From NCBI RefSeq assembly GCF_017812015.1, contig NZ_JADQTN010000002.1, positions 62,001-126,000 on the forward strand: DNA of 64,000 bases, given 5' to 3'. Numbering within the stretch: position 1 is the stretch's first letter; every line of letters begins with the position of its first letter. Origin of the DNA: Pontixanthobacter sp. CEM42 (GTDB taxonomy: Bacteria; Pseudomonadota; Alphaproteobacteria; Sphingomonadales; Sphingomonadaceae). The position numbers and the translations under genes are program-made. This document shows positions 16,554 to 25,057 of this stretch, piece by piece. The notes under the pieces were generated by a model, which did no database searches, was not told where the DNA came from, and was given only the letters and a program-made list of their open reading frames with translations.

Positions 16554-17652
16554 TCCGCGTGTAGATCCGCGCTAGCGTTTCCAGATCGGCGACTGCCACC
16601 GCCTCATCCGTCTTGTGCATGGTGGCGTTGCATAGACCGAATTCGATCACTGGACAGACCGCGCGCAAGAACCGCGCATCGGATGTGCCACCCGTTGTTG
16701 ACGGTTCCGGGTCGAGGCCGGTTTCTGCTTTCACCGCGTCAGCGATGATCTCGCTGAACTCGCCGGGCGGGGTCAGAAACGGTTCGCCCGAGATAATCGG
16801 CTTGGCCACACCGCCATGCTTCTCCGCAATCGCGCCGACAGTTTCTGACAAAGACGCGCCGCTATGGATGTCGTTGAAGCGAATCGAAATGCGCGCGGTG
16901 GCTTTAGCCGGAATGACATTATGCGCCGGATTGCCGACTTCGAGATCGGTTATCTCGAGGTTGGACGGTTGGAACCAGTCAGTTCCCTCATCCAGCATCA
17001 GCGCATCCAGTTCTGCCAAGATCGCGACCAATTTTGGCAGCGGATTGTCGGCCAGATGCGGATAGGCAACATGGCCCTGCGTTCCCTCGACCTCGAGCCA
17101 GATATTGACCGAGCCGCGCCGGCCGATCTTCATCATATCGCCGAGCCGGTTTACCGAAGTTGGCTCACCCACAAGACACAAGTCGGGCACGTCGCCGCGC
17201 TCATTCATAAAATCGATCAGCGCGCGAGTGCCGTAAACTGCAGGGCCTTCTTCATCGCCGGTGATGATAAAACTGACCGTCCCAGCATCGGCGGGCACAT
17301 CGGCCATCGCCGCAACCATCGACGCTATCGAGCCCTTCATATCGACTGCACCACGCCCGTATAGCAGATCGCCGCGGCGTTCGGGTGCGAAGGGCGCGCT
17401 AGTCCAGCCTTCTCCCGGCGGAACGACATCCAAATGCCCTGCGAAAGCGAAATGCTTTGATCCCTCGGGACCGCGCCGGATCGCGAACAGGTTCTCGACC
17501 GGACCGTCAGGTGCCTCGCCCTTCACAAAGCGATGGACTTCAAAGCCGAGCGGCTTCAGCATCGTTTCCATCACATCGAACACCAGCCCCGTCGCAGGGG
17601 TGACGCTGGGTGCGGCAATCAGCTTTTCAGCTAGGTCTATGGCGTTGGTCAT
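16528..17652 (-). CDS. dapE: Succinyl-diaminopimelate desuccinylase
   Basis: DapE is a di-zinc M20 peptidase-fold enzyme that releases LL-diaminopimelate from its succinyl form in lysine and peptidoglycan synthesis. Metal and catalytic motifs are present in order: FAGHLDVVPPG (first His and Asp), YGRGAVDMKG (bridging Asp), ITGDEEGPA (catalytic Glu pair), GEPTS, and the C-terminal CNATMHKTDEAV with the last His. GTQGHVAYPHLADNP is the dimerisation-domain motif. Length 374 is normal. The 3' end overlaps nth convergently. Confidence 0.97.
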   Translation of the reverse strand: MTNAIDLAEKLIAAPSVTPATGLVFDVMETMLKPLGFEVHRFVKGEAPDGPVENLFAIRRGPEGSKHFAFAGHLDVVPPGEGWTSAPFAPERRGDLLYGRGAVDMKGSIASMVAAMADVPADAGTVSFIITGDEEGPAVYGTRALIDFMNERGDVPDLCLVGEPTSVNRLGDMMKIGRRGSVNIWLEVEGTQGHVAYPHLADNPLPKLVAILAELDALMLDEGTDWFQPSNLEITDLEVGNPAHNVIPAKATARISIRFNDIHSGASLSETVGAIAEKHGGVAKPIISGEPFLTPPGEFSEIIADAVKAETGLDPEPSTTGGTSDARFLRAVCPVIEFGLCNATMHKTDEAVAVADLETLARIYTRITKAVLGA

Positions 17653-17704
17653 CGCTGTCTGGTTAAACCAGCCGAAAGCGACTTACCAGCCGGAGAATAA
17701 TGCC

Positions 17705-18172
17705 ATGCCCAAGCTCAATCTTGATGCCATCCCGCAAACCAATGCGACTGGCTACCCGCCTCCATTCGATGAGGAGGTACAAGGGCGCTGGTATCGCAGG
17801 CTCGCACCAACTGCGGGTTTGACCAAACTCGGCGCAAGCCATGTGACGTTGAAGCCGGGCGCGTTCTCCTCCCAACGCCATTGGCACAGAGGTCAGGACG
17901 AGATGGTGATCATCCTCTCCGGTGAAGCGATATTGATCGAGGATGGCGGCGAAAAATCCGTCGCAGCGGGCGACATACTCGCATGGCCAGCCAAGGTGGA
18001 GAACGGCCACCGCCTACACAATCGCAGCAAAAGTGACTGTGTTTTCATAGCGATCAGCGGCGGGGATCGTGACACAGATTCGGGCGAGTATCCCGATATC
18101 GACATGGTGTTCGACGCCGATGGTTATGCGCACAAGGACGGCTCCCGCTATCCGGCCGAGCGGATTCCCTAA
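17705..18172 (+). CDS. Cupin domain protein
   Basis: This is a single-domain cupin of 155 residues. Cupin motif 1 (HWHRGQDEMVIILSGEAIL) keeps the His-x-His-x4-Glu metal ligands, and motif 2 is around AGDILAWPAKVENGHRLHN with the third His. The sequence resembles auxin-binding/anthranilate-type cupins of proteobacteria, but the substrate is unknown. The start is set by GGAG nine bases upstream; the longer open frame reads antisense through dapE and is not used. It is divergent from dapE with 52 bases between start codons. Confidence 0.87.
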   Translation: MPKLNLDAIPQTNATGYPPPFDEEVQGRWYRRLAPTAGLTKLGASHVTLKPGAFSSQRHWHRGQDEMVIILSGEAILIEDGGEKSVAAGDILAWPAKVENGHRLHNRSKSDCVFIAISGGDRDTDSGEYPDIDMVFDADGYAHKDGSRYPAERIP

Positions 18173-18178
18173 CGCCGC

Positions 18179-19084
18179 TTAACGTCTGCGCTCAGGCTCC
18201 GGCAAAGCGCCCGGTTCGAACGCTTGGTCCAGCATCGCCGCCATCCGCAAACCGGCTTGCCGGATGCGTTTCTGCACCAGTGGTACTGCCGCCACGATAT
18301 CGTCCTGCGTCAAAGCAGTTTCGTTCGGTAAATCGCTAGCACACGGATCCGTGTCGAAGGCGTTGGGATAGACAAAATCGCGCGCTGCCTGCCAGCTTTC
18401 GCGGCCCCAATCCGCTGCGGTACCCCAGCCCTCACGAGACGCGCCCAGTTCGGCGTGCTCATCGGCGCTGTAGGAGCGCACAATCGGTCGCCGGGTCGAG
18501 GTAATCGCCCTCTCAGCAAGCGGACCGTCCCAGATCCAATGCAGATTCATATAGGGGATGATGCCATAGGCAGTATCGCGGTCATTACCGCCACGATCGC
18601 TCTTGTCGCCCGAGTGCAACGGCTGGTGAATATCGCCGACAAAATGCACCATAAAGGCGAGGGCTTCTAGCCGAATATGTGCAGGAAGACTCTCATCAGC
18701 GAGCAGGCGTTGATTGCGTTCGATCTGCGCAGTTACACAATTACCCCCGCTGCAACTCTTCCAGGGTTCATACGCCTCGCAAATTGGCGTCGTGCGGTAA
18801 TGCCATGCTGCGGTATAGCCCCAGCGCCACCGTGTCCGCCGCACGCAATCGGGCCAAACCGTCGCATCCGCCAGCGAAGCGAGCGGGCATTCAGGCGTGC
18901 CCAATTGCTTTTCATATTTGAGCAGTTGCGCAATCGCGCGGCGCGTCTCCGGCTTCACGTTTGCCAGCGCAATTTCGCCCGTAGTGCGGTGCCCATATCC
19001 ACCCCAGGCGAACGCCTGAGACGGAATCAAGCTGGAGAGCACCAGCGCAAAAGCGGCAACGGCCGCGCTGAACTTCCGCACCAT
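18179..19084 (-). CDS. Secreted S1/P1-type nuclease
   Basis: This is a zinc-dependent S1/P1 nuclease-fold protein of 301 residues. A Sec signal peptide (AAVAAFALVLSSLIPSQAFA) is cut so that the mature chain starts at WGGYGHR, the N-terminal Trp whose amino group is a zinc ligand in this family. Further ligand motifs are AWHYR, FVGDIHQPLH and NLHWIWD, and several Cys may form disulfides. It should act in the periplasm or outside the cell. The start at 19084 overlaps the gst stop by one base, so translation is coupled to gst. Confidence 0.9.
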   Translation of the reverse strand: MVRKFSAAVAAFALVLSSLIPSQAFAWGGYGHRTTGEIALANVKPETRRAIAQLLKYEKQLGTPECPLASLADATVWPDCVRRTRWRWGYTAAWHYRTTPICEAYEPWKSCSGGNCVTAQIERNQRLLADESLPAHIRLEALAFMVHFVGDIHQPLHSGDKSDRGGNDRDTAYGIIPYMNLHWIWDGPLAERAITSTRRPIVRSYSADEHAELGASREGWGTAADWGRESWQAARDFVYPNAFDTDPCASDLPNETALTQDDIVAAVPLVQKRIRQAGLRMAAMLDQAFEPGALPEPERRR

Positions 19085-19749
19085 CAGGTCGAAGGATTCG
19101 TTTCGTATTGTTCCAATACCCACTGCTCGTCCTCTGCACTGGTCAACCATTGCTGCATCCACTCATGTTCCCACACTGCTTGCATATAGGCTTCGGCAAA
19201 TCCGGGAACGCCTATGCCATATGTCAGAAACCGGCTGACGATTGGCGCGTAAAATATGTCCGCTGCGCCGAAAGTGCCAAACAGATAGGGACCGCCTTGT
19301 CCGAAGCGCGCCCGCGCCTCTGCCCACAGCGTCAGAATGCGGACAATATCGCCCTTGGTATCGTCGCTGATTGTGACACCATCAAAACGCTTGCGCATAT
19401 TCATCGGGCAGTCGCGGCGTAGAGACATGTAGCTGCTGTGCATCTCGGCGACCATTGACCGGGCCATACCGCGCGCGGTTTCATCTTTGGGCCAGAAACG
19501 GTCACGGCCAACCTTGTCGCCGCAATATTCCATGATCGCCAGACTATCCCAGATCACGGTGTCGCCATCCCACAGGATCGGCACTTTGCCCGCAGGCATG
19601 ATCTCGCCCGATTCCTTCTTGGCAGTCGCCCACTCCTCACCGCCAATATTGACGAGGATTTCATCGAAATGGAGGCCCGATTGCTTGACCGCTAGCCAAC
19701 CGCGCAGCGACCAGCTTGAATAGTTCTTATTGCCGATGATCAGCTTCAT
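19084..19749 (-). CDS. Glutathione S-transferase family protein
   Basis: This is a cytoplasmic GST-fold protein of 221 residues. The N-terminal thioredoxin-like half has NKNYSSWSLRGWLAV (Ser or Tyr near the glutathione site), the cis-Pro in AGKVPIL and DSLAIMEYCGD for glutathione binding; the helical C-terminal half follows. The true start is 19749, where the conserved fold begins (MKLIIGNKNY). The frame is open 66 codons further upstream but that part looks like a different gene read out of frame. It overlaps a possible small upstream gene by ATGA and is followed directly by the nuclease gene. Confidence 0.9.
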   Translation of the reverse strand: MKLIIGNKNYSSWSLRGWLAVKQSGLHFDEILVNIGGEEWATAKKESGEIMPAGKVPILWDGDTVIWDSLAIMEYCGDKVGRDRFWPKDETARGMARSMVAEMHSSYMSLRRDCPMNMRKRFDGVTISDDTKGDIVRILTLWAEARARFGQGGPYLFGTFGAADIFYAPIVSRFLTYGIGVPGFAEAYMQAVWEHEWMQQWLTSAEDEQWVLEQYETNPST

Positions 19750-19928
19750 CGTATCCACCTTCTTCCCACCAGAACGCGCTTTCCCTTTGGGCAGTAGGCG
19801 TTCATCCATTCGCTGTCGAGACTGAACAGATGGAACACGTGGAACAGGGTCCAATGCGAAATTTCTGCGCTGTTTTCCGTTCCGGGCAGGGCTTCGCAAT
19901 TCGCGTAGATATGCGTCGAGATAAGCAC
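19746..19928 (-). CDS. Possible small gene coupled to gst, unknown
   Basis: This 60-residue frame starts with GTG and ends with TGA overlapping the gst ATG (ATGA). The product is aromatic-rich and protein-like (SHWTLFHVFHLFSLDSEW, then MNAYCPKGKRVL). Without a start-codon requirement the frame stays open further upstream, to about position 19990. An overlapping frame beginning ATG at 19947 (MDPTEARAYLDAYLREL) also looks coding over its first 22 codons, so the real gene may join the two through a frameshift near 19875-19890. I do not recognise a family. The arrangement, not a known domain, is the reason for listing it. Confidence 0.4.
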   Translation of the reverse strand: MLISTHIYANCEALPGTENSAEISHWTLFHVFHLFSLDSEWMNAYCPKGKRVLVGRRWIR

Positions 19929-20011
19929 GGGCTTCGGTCGGGTCCATCGGGCAGCATATGCCGAATGGCGGCGATGTAGGAAAACGTAATCGGGGCTCTA
20001 CAATCTCTGAT

Positions 20012-20113
20012 CGTCATCCCCGCGAAAGCGGGGACCCAGAATAACCCTCGCACACTTCCATCCTGGGTTCCCGCTTTGACCTTTGGTCAGCAAGCGCTTC
20101 CGCGGGAATGACG
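20012..20113. repeat. Dispersed palindromic repeat (CGTCATCCCCGCG type) with an interrupted right arm
   Basis: The left arm CGTCATCCCCGCGAAAGCGG (to 20039 with GGACCCAG) is mirrored by a right arm CTGGGTTCCCGCTTT (20063-20077) and CGCGGGAATGACG (20101-20113). The two parts of the right arm are split by 23 bases (20078-20100) containing GACCTTTGGTC, itself a small hairpin. Such palindromes are common intergenic repeats in many proteobacteria. The repeat lies between the leftward gst operon and a rightward VOC gene. The flanking gap holds no other clear feature. Confidence 0.85.
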
Positions 20114-20133
20114 ACGATGTTAGAGTTGACCGC

Positions 20134-20553
20134 ATGACCCTGCGCCCCTTCCATCTCGCTTTTCCCGTCAACGATCTCGCTGCTGCCCGTGAATTTTATG
20201 GTGGGGTTCTTGGGTGCGCGGAGGGGCGGTCATCGAACCAGTGGATCGATTTCAATTTCTACGGCCACCAGATCGTCACACATCTGTCCGAGGATGCCAG
20301 CGGAGATGCGCTCAAGAATCCTGTGGATGGCCACGGCGTCCCGGTCCCGCATTTCGGTGTGGTGCTGGAAATGAGCGATTGGAAAGCTCTGGCGGAAAGG
20401 CTCCGTGCAGCAGGCACCAAGTTCGAGATCGAGCCCACCATCCGCTTCAAAGGCAAACCGGGCGAGCAAGCGACAATGTTCTTCCGCGATCCGGCAGGCA
20501 ACGCGCTGGAAATGAAAGCATTTGCCAGCGACGATATGCTGTTTGCCAGCTAA
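20134..20553 (+). CDS. VOC family protein (glyoxalase superfamily)
   Basis: This is a 139-residue VOC protein with a full first module ([20 protein letters not shown], then [20 protein letters not shown]) and a second-module end ([17 protein letters not shown]). His in FHLAFPV, His in YGHQIVTH and Glu in ALEMKAF are plausible metal ligands. Such proteins resemble dioxygenase-like or lactoylglutathione-lyase-like enzymes; the substrate is not clear. The start at 20134 is taken because upstream codons lie within the palindromic repeat. It is 29 bases ahead of the acyl-CoA dehydrogenase gene. Confidence 0.88.
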   Translation: MTLRPFHLAFPVNDLAAAREFYGGVLGCAEGRSSNQWIDFNFYGHQIVTHLSEDASGDALKNPVDGHGVPVPHFGVVLEMSDWKALAERLRAAGTKFEIEPTIRFKGKPGEQATMFFRDPAGNALEMKAFASDDMLFAS

Positions 20554-20582
20554 GCCAGCGCATCACACACGAATTGGAATAG

Positions 20583-21776
20583 ATGATGAATCTCGACCAC
20601 GATCCCAAACTGCTCGGCTTCCGTGAGGAGGTTCGATCATTCTTCGCAAATGATTACCCCAAGGATTTTTTGGCGAAAGTCGCGGCGGGTGCGAGCCTGA
20701 CTACGCCTGAAGTTCGCAAGGCCGAAATGGCGCTCGGCGCGAAAGGCTGGCTCGCCAGCGCATGGCCCAAGGAACATGGCGGTCCCGGCTGGTCAATCGA
20801 AGAACAATACATCTTTGACGAGGAATTGGAGCGCGCGGGCGCTCCGACGGTCACGCCGATGGGCGTCGTCTATGTCGGCCCCGTTGTTTACACCTTCGGC
20901 ACTGAAGAACAGCAGGCGCAGTGGCTACCGGGCATCGCCGATGGTTCGGTCGGCTGGGCGCAGGGCTATAGCGAGCCGGAGGCTGGCTCGGACCTTGCCT
21001 CCGTGCAATTCTCTGCGGCGCGCGATGGCGATGAATATGTGCTCAACGGGACCAAGATCTGGACCTCCGCCGCCAATCATGCCGACTGGATTTTCCTGCT
21101 GACGCGCACCTCGCAGGAGGAAAAAAAGCAGATGGGCATCACTTTCATCTGCGCCGAGCTGGATCAGCCGGGTGTGACGGTGAAGCCGATCATCTCGATC
21201 GACGGCAAATACCATCTGAGCCAAGTCGATTTTGAGGATGTGCGCGTTCCGGTCGCCAATCGTATCGGTGAGGAAGGCAAAGGCTGGACCTATTCGCAAT
21301 ATCTGCTGGGCAACGAGCGGACATCCTATGCCCGCATCGGCGGGAAGCGCTCGCAGCTCGCCAATATCCGCGCGATTGCTTCCGAAGTGCCGACCGGCGG
21401 CAACCGGCGATTGATCGAGGATGCGGCCTTCGCGACCCGGCTTAGCGCCGCAGAGATCAAAGTCGATGCGCTGGAGATCACGACTCTGCGTGTACTCTGC
21501 TCGGTCAAGGATGGCGGCGCGCCGAGTAATGAAGCCTCGATCCTAAAAATCATGGCGACCGAAACCGCGCAGGAAATCACCGAACTATTCTGCGTCGCCG
21601 CCGCCGAACATGGCATGCGCAAATTCGCAGACAGCGTCAGCCCCGAATGGACCGGCCACTCATCCTTCGCCGCACCGGGCGTAGCGACATATCTAGGCAC
21701 GCGGGCGCAGAGCATTTACGGAGGGACGAACGAGATCCAACGGAATATTATTGCGAAGAGGGTGCTGGGTTTGTGA
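20583..21776 (+). CDS. Acyl-CoA dehydrogenase family protein
   Basis: This FAD-dependent acyl-CoA dehydrogenase has 397 residues. It carries both family signatures: YSEPEAGSDLASVQ in the middle domain and YGGTNEIQRNIIAKRVLGL at the C-terminus. The FAD and substrate region LNGTKIWTSAANHADW is typical of the branch that acts on long or unusual acyl-CoAs such as steroid or pimeloyl side chains, but the substrate cannot be fixed. The usual catalytic Glu position is not identifiable with certainty. Met1 and Met2 are adjacent. It overlaps the following small membrane gene by GTGA. Confidence 0.93.
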   Translation: MMNLDHDPKLLGFREEVRSFFANDYPKDFLAKVAAGASLTTPEVRKAEMALGAKGWLASAWPKEHGGPGWSIEEQYIFDEELERAGAPTVTPMGVVYVGPVVYTFGTEEQQAQWLPGIADGSVGWAQGYSEPEAGSDLASVQFSAARDGDEYVLNGTKIWTSAANHADWIFLLTRTSQEEKKQMGITFICAELDQPGVTVKPIISIDGKYHLSQVDFEDVRVPVANRIGEEGKGWTYSQYLLGNERTSYARIGGKRSQLANIRAIASEVPTGGNRRLIEDAAFATRLSAAEIKVDALEITTLRVLCSVKDGGAPSNEASILKIMATETAQEITELFCVAAAEHGMRKFADSVSPEWTGHSSFAAPGVATYLGTRAQSIYGGTNEIQRNIIAKRVLGL

Positions 21777-22108
21777 GTAGCGGTATTTTGCTCTGGGGCA
21801 CGTTCATTGTTTTCGTCGTCGCTCTTGTCGCCGAAAGCCTAGTCTCATGGCATTTTATCCATACCAGCAAGCGTAAGCACCCCGCGTTATGGCGCCATGC
21901 TGGTCGACCGACCCTTTTGAACAATCGCGGGCTGATCCAATCGTGAACGCTAGTTCGTTATTTGACGTCCAGAGACTATCGTATGATCGCTGTTGAGGAG
22001 ACAGTATCGTTCGCCAATGCGCTAAGAATGCCCATGATTATTACGTATTGGATTGCTTTGGTATCGCTGATCATATTTGTGGCTGGAGCGAGCGCTAGTT
22101 TGTTTTGA
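21773..22108 (+). pseudogene. UspB-like small membrane protein interrupted by an in-frame TGA
   Basis: A GTG start overlaps the acyl-CoA dehydrogenase stop (GTGA) and opens a 57-codon frame with one hydrophobic segment (GTFIVFVVALVAESLVSW) and HPALWRHAGRPTLLNN. It ends at TGA 21944-21946. The same frame continues without another stop to 22108 and encodes RYLTSRDYRMIAVEETVSFA and a second membrane segment (MIITYWIALVSLIIFVAG). Together they form a two-helix membrane protein that, from memory, resembles UspB-type proteins. The simplest reading is a nonsense mutation; readthrough cannot be excluded. The first part might still be made as a 57-residue peptide. Confidence 0.65.
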
Positions 22109-22143
22109 GCGCCTTTCGGCTGTCCGAAATGAGCGACGTCAAG

Positions 22144-22530
22144 CTAATCCACCACGGGCGTGCCGGGCGCGTAGTATGTCACTTCAAACCGAATGCCGTC
22201 CGGGTCCTTCATAAACAGCGCCGTTGCACCGCGCAGGTCTTGTATTTCTGGAACCGGAAATCCGGCCTCTGACATCGCTACGCGCACGCGTTCGACCGTT
22301 TCGATATCGGGGGCTTCGAAGCCTAGATGGTTCATGCCCGCACCGTAGCGTTCATAGTCTGACGTACCCGACTTGGCTTGCATAAACTGGAAGAAGAACC
22401 CGTTCCCATCGTGCCAAATGTGGTCTTTCTGCTTCTCGAAACCGACCAGCGGCAGCAGTGTATCGTAATAGGGCATGCTCTTTTCAAGCGAACTCACCAG
22501 CAGGGTGATATGGTCGAGCTTGAGCGCCAT
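22144..22530 (-). CDS. VOC family protein, glyoxalase-like
   Basis: This is a 128-residue VOC protein with a first-module strand and helix (LDHITLLVSSLEKSMPYYDT), the middle NGFFFQFMQAKSG and the second-module motif HLGFEAPDIETVERV with the closing FMKDPDGIRFEVTYY. His5 and the Glu in RFEVTYY are plausible metal ligands. It looks like the common proteobacterial VOC group of unknown substrate. It starts immediately after the engB stop (three bases between) and is probably the last gene of the leftward yidC-engB unit. Confidence 0.88.
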   Translation of the reverse strand: MALKLDHITLLVSSLEKSMPYYDTLLPLVGFEKQKDHIWHDGNGFFFQFMQAKSGTSDYERYGAGMNHLGFEAPDIETVERVRVAMSEAGFPVPEIQDLRGATALFMKDPDGIRFEVTYYAPGTPVVD

Positions 22531-22532
22531 AA

Positions 22533-23210
22533 TTACACCCCCGCATCCCCGAGAACCGCCGCCCTTAGCGCTTCGATACCCATGCCTTTTTCGCTGCTCG
22601 TCACATGCATCTCCGGAAACGCAGCGACGTGCTTCGCGGCTTCCTCAGCAACTTTCGCAGTCACTGCTTCTAGCGCGCTGGCTTTGATCTTGTCGGCTTT
22701 GGTCAGGACCACGCGGTAGCTGACGGCGGCTTCATCGAGCATCGTCATCATTTCACGGTCGACGTCTTTCAAGCCGTGACGCGCATCGACCAGCATCAGC
22801 GTGCGGTTCAGAACCTGTCGTCCGCGCAAATAGGTTTTGATCAGCTTCTTCCATTGCTCGACCACTTTGAGCGGGGCCTTGGCAAAACCGTAACCCGGCA
22901 TATCAACCAGCCGGAACAGTGTCGGGTCACCGACTTCGAAGATGTTGAGCTCCTGCGTCCGCCCGGGTGTCACCGAAGCACGCGCGATGGACTTGCGACC
23001 CGTGATCGCGTTGAGAAGGCTCGACTTGCCGACATTGGAGCGGCCGCAAAAGGCGATTTCAGGCACGGTCGGTTCGGGCAGAAACTTCAACTGCGGCGCG
23101 GAAAGCAGAAAGTCGACCCGGCCCGAGAACAGCTTGGACGCACGTTTGGCCAGCTCGATCCGCGCGGCTTCCTCTTGTGCTTCAAGCTCTTCTGGGCTGA
23201 GCGCCTTCAT
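22533..23210 (-). CDS. engB: Ribosome biogenesis GTP-binding protein EngB (YsxC/YihA)
   Basis: EngB is an essential GTPase for assembly of the large ribosomal subunit. G1 is GRSNVGKSSLLNAI, G2 lies in PGRTQELN, G3 is DMPGYGFAKA (family-specific), G4 is TKADK and G5 is TSSEKGMG. The N-terminal extension is slightly long, for 225 residues in total. The start codon overlaps the yidC stop (TAATG), so translation is coupled. Downstream comes a VOC gene. This yidC-engB order is common in alphaproteobacteria. Confidence 0.97.
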   Translation of the reverse strand: MKALSPEELEAQEEAARIELAKRASKLFSGRVDFLLSAPQLKFLPEPTVPEIAFCGRSNVGKSSLLNAITGRKSIARASVTPGRTQELNIFEVGDPTLFRLVDMPGYGFAKAPLKVVEQWKKLIKTYLRGRQVLNRTLMLVDARHGLKDVDREMMTMLDEAAVSYRVVLTKADKIKASALEAVTAKVAEEAAKHVAAFPEMHVTSSEKGMGIEALRAAVLGDAGV

Positions 23211-24997
23211 TACCCTTTCGCATCCCGCGCTGCGGCTGCTGCTTTATCAGCCTTTTCCTTCTCCGCCGCTGCCCTCAATTGTGGGTGCTTCGAATAGAGA
23301 TAAGTCTGCTGCGCCAGCGTCAGCACGTTGTTGGTTACCCAGTAGAGCAGCAAGCCAGCCGCGAACGGCGCCATCACAAACATCAGCATCCACGGCATGA
23401 TGTTGAAGATTTGCTGCTGGATCGGATCCATCGCGGTCGGGTTCATCTTGAACGTCAGCCACATGGTGACACCAAGCAGGATCGCAAGCGGGCCAATCGC
23501 CAGCAGGCTAGGCACATCGAACGGCAGATAGCCGAACAGATTGAGGATCGTCGCCGGATCGGGCGCGGACAAATCTTTCAGCCACAGCACAAACGGTTGG
23601 TGCCGCATTTCAATCGCGAGGATCAGCGTTTTGTACAGCGCGAAGAAGATCGGGATCTGGATCAAGATCGGAAGACAGCCCGCGAGCGGATTGACCTTTT
23701 CCTTCTTATACAGAGCCATGATCTCTTGCTGCTGCTTCTGCTTATCGTCTTTGTAGCGTTCCTGGATCGCCTTCATTTTCGGTTGGATAGCCTTCATCGC
23801 CGCCATCGAAGCAAATTGCTTCTGCGCGATCGGGAACAGCACCAGACGGATCAGAACAGTCAGACCAATAATCGCGAGACCGAAATTGCCCACCAATGCG
23901 AACAGATGCGTCAGCAGCCACCAGATGGGCCATGCGATGATCTCGAACCAGCCCCAGTCCACGGCCTTGCCGAACTTATCGATCCCGGCGTTTTCGTACT
24001 GGTCGAGAACCGCAGTTTCCTTGGCACCTGCGAACAATTGTGTGGTTCGCTCAACCTGCGTGCCCGCAGCCACTGTGAAGGGCTGGTACGAGACATCAGC
24101 GCGAAACAGATTGTTTCCGAGCGAGCGGAACATTGCATCGGTATTGCTATCGTCCTGCGGGATCAGGACAGACATCCAATAAATGTCGGTGAAGCCGATC
24201 CAATGGACGCGGCCTTCATTATTCCCTTCTGCGGCGTCTTCGGCCAATTCATCATAATCAGGGCCGAAACGGATTCCGTCGCCAAAATTGCCGAACGGGC
24301 CGGAGTGGACGTTGAATGTGCCCGCCGATGCATTGTCGGTTGTCCGGTCAATCAAGCCATATGGCTGCACGACAATCGGGCCAGCGCCGGTATTGGCAAC
24401 GGTCTGCTTGGCAGTGATCATGTAATGCTCGTCAATCGCAAATTCGATGGTGAACAGCTGACCCTCACCATTGTCATGACGCAGTGTGACGGCGTTATCC
24501 TGTGTCAGCGAACCGCCAGACGCTTGCCAAACGGTATCCGCCTGCGGAACGTTGACGCCCTCGCCCAGCCAACCGAAGCGCGCATAATGCTGCTCATCGG
24601 TACCTTTGGGAGAGAAAATGCGCACATTGCCGCTGTCTTTCTCGACCGTCTGGCGATGTGTTTTGAGCGTAATATCATCCAGCCGTGCACCGACCGTGTT
24701 GATCGTACCGAGCACTTCGGGCGAATCGATAGTGATGCGCTCGCCAGCTTTCAGCGCCGTATCCAGATCAACCGGCTGCGCGGCTGCAGTTGGAGCGGTA
24801 TCGCCAAGGCTGGCCGGTGAAGCAGCGGTTGCGGCGGGCGTTGCCACCGGTGTGCCATCAGGCGCGGTGGTCGCGGCGACTTCTTCAGTCGGGGTGACAT
24901 TCCGGTCGGGGTAGAAGTAGCTCATGCCCGCTTCCCAGCCGACAAGCATAAGGCCGCAAAGCACTACCGCGAGCAGAAGATTACGCTGATTATCCAA
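23210..24997 (-). CDS. yidC: Membrane protein insertase YidC
   Basis: YidC inserts and folds inner-membrane proteins, alone or with Sec. The 595-residue protein starts with a membrane anchor (NLLLAVVLCGLMLVGWEAG), followed by an Ala/Pro/Thr-rich periplasmic spacer, the large periplasmic beta domain (GRVHWIGFTDIYWMSVLIPQ), then the conserved membrane core: FGLAIIGLTVLIRLVLFPIA with its conserved Arg, PLAGCLPILIQIPIFFALYK and LPWMLMF-type C-terminal helices. A short basic tail (KEKADKAAAAARDAKG) may touch the ribosome. It follows yidD by about 60 bases and overlaps engB by one base. Confidence 0.98.
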   Translation of the reverse strand: MDNQRNLLLAVVLCGLMLVGWEAGMSYFYPDRNVTPTEEVAATTAPDGTPVATPAATAASPASLGDTAPTAAAQPVDLDTALKAGERITIDSPEVLGTINTVGARLDDITLKTHRQTVEKDSGNVRIFSPKGTDEQHYARFGWLGEGVNVPQADTVWQASGGSLTQDNAVTLRHDNGEGQLFTIEFAIDEHYMITAKQTVANTGAGPIVVQPYGLIDRTTDNASAGTFNVHSGPFGNFGDGIRFGPDYDELAEDAAEGNNEGRVHWIGFTDIYWMSVLIPQDDSNTDAMFRSLGNNLFRADVSYQPFTVAAGTQVERTTQLFAGAKETAVLDQYENAGIDKFGKAVDWGWFEIIAWPIWWLLTHLFALVGNFGLAIIGLTVLIRLVLFPIAQKQFASMAAMKAIQPKMKAIQERYKDDKQKQQQEIMALYKKEKVNPLAGCLPILIQIPIFFALYKTLILAIEMRHQPFVLWLKDLSAPDPATILNLFGYLPFDVPSLLAIGPLAILLGVTMWLTFKMNPTAMDPIQQQIFNIMPWMLMFVMAPFAAGLLLYWVTNNVLTLAQQTYLYSKHPQLRAAAEKEKADKAAAAARDAKG

Positions 24998-25057
24998 GAT
25001 TGAATTCCGCCTGTTTAGTCTGTTTGGTCATGGGTGAAGGACGCCGCCAATATTCGG

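Noticed and set aside
21944-21946. In-frame TGA as a selenocysteine codon
   Set aside because: No selenoprotein family has this form, the codon lies in a variable loop, and no SECIS-like hairpin directly follows it.
23279-24820. A 513-codon open frame on the plus strand
   Set aside because: It is antisense to yidC and rich in Arg, His and Gln, as expected from the complement of a biased gene; no domain is visible.
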